Of a stretch of 12,412 bases of DNA, positions 12,193 to 12,412 are shown one piece after another. Origin of the DNA: Sulfurovum sp. (GTDB lineage Bacteria > Campylobacterota > Campylobacteria > Campylobacterales > Sulfurovaceae); contig WFYB01000179.1 in NCBI GenBank assembly GCA_015490315.1, forward strand, positions 1 through 12,412, given 5' to 3'. The position numbers and the translations under genes were made by a program. Position 1 is the first letter of the stretch. Each line of letters begins with the position of its first letter. The notes under the pieces were generated by a model, which saw only the letters and a list, made by a program, of their open reading frames with translations, had not been told where the DNA came from and searched no databases.

Positions 12193-12412
12193 CTCTCTTT
12201 CTTGTCGATATAGTCCTGTATGAACTTGCGAACGTCACCATAGACAAAAGAGTCTTTATACCCCTCTATCTTGCCGCCGCTTGCGTTGGGGTGTCCGCCG
12301 CCGTTGCCTATCTCGGCAGCCATAGTGGAGACATCGAGTTTGTTGTTGCTGCGCAGTGAGAAGTTGCCTCTGAAATTGACATCCATATAGAAGTCGTAGT
12401 CGTCATTTTCAA
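12189..12412 (-). CDS. DHH family phosphoesterase, C-terminal fragment
   Basis: About 74 residues of the C-terminus are visible, reading from the window edge; the start lies beyond it. The segment GNGGGHPNASGGKIEG is the substrate-binding GGGH motif of the DHHA1 domain found in DHH phosphoesterases such as oligoribonuclease/pAp phosphatase (NrnA-like) proteins. The catalytic DHH domain is outside the window, so the substrate (nano-RNA, pAp or cyclic dinucleotide) cannot be chosen. Its TAA overlaps the kinase TAA on the other strand within TTAA at 12189-12192, so the genes are tail-to-tail with no spacer. Confidence 0.82.
   Translation of the reverse strand, partial: ENDDYDFYMDVNFRGNFSLRSNNKLDVSTMAAEIGNGGGHPNASGGKIEGYKDSFVYGDVRKFIQDYIDKKES

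Overview
The window looks like chromosomal DNA of a Campylobacterota (Epsilonproteobacteria) bacterium, probably a Sulfurovum/Sulfurimonas-type lineage. The reasons are the style of the DnaJ, RecR and HU proteins, a DUF5718 protein typical of that group, TATAAT-like -10 boxes with poorly conserved -35 boxes, and an alternating set of short housekeeping units. This placement is from memory of these families; no search was run.

Left third (1-4023), housekeeping and stress genes. It holds the tail of an HU-type DNA-binding protein, a DUF5718 protein of unknown function, and a convergent ferritin-like protein of the Dps-like 'thioferritin' (DPSL) type with a Fur-box-like site over its promoter. 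Next come dnaJ with two tandem terminators, a divergent small Dabb-domain protein, and recR. A folded intergenic element of about 75 bp lies between the DUF5718 and thioferritin genes.

Right two thirds (4033-12192), a copper-handling island. On the minus strand are a Tat-exported PcoA/CopA-type multicopper oxidase, the outer-membrane protein PcoB/CopB, and an exported DUF2059 protein with a KCG metal-binding-like motif. Divergent from them is a Cu(I) P1B-type ATPase with an N-terminal YHS domain. Convergent with the ATPase is an exported monoheme cytochrome c whose C-terminal tail is packed with KCG motifs and Met, including two EGKCG copies like those of copper-chelating bufferins. Divergent from the cytochrome is an OmpR-type response regulator and histidine kinase pair. 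The likely logic is that the kinase senses periplasmic copper, the regulator activates the promoters, the ATPase moves Cu(I) to the periplasm, the oxidase converts it to Cu(II), and PcoB plus the Cys/Met-rich proteins bind or buffer it.

The strongest new observation is regulatory. Four divergent promoters (oxidase, ATPase, cytochrome, response regulator) share one layout: two direct TGCACACT-like half-sites 11 bp apart, then exactly 7 bp, then the -10 box. At the oxidase/ATPase junction this makes a perfect 20-bp inverted repeat. It is the expected signature of a tandem-binding OmpR-family regulator and implies autoregulation.

Two genes of the island are broken as given. The ATPase has one extra G in a 5-G run, and the cytochrome has an in-frame TGA between its heme motif and its Met ligand. 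Both may be real inactivation, sequence errors or recoding. The right edge holds the C-terminus of a DHH-family phosphoesterase. No RNA genes, insertion sequences or CRISPR arrays were seen, and no stretch over 300 bases lacks a gene.
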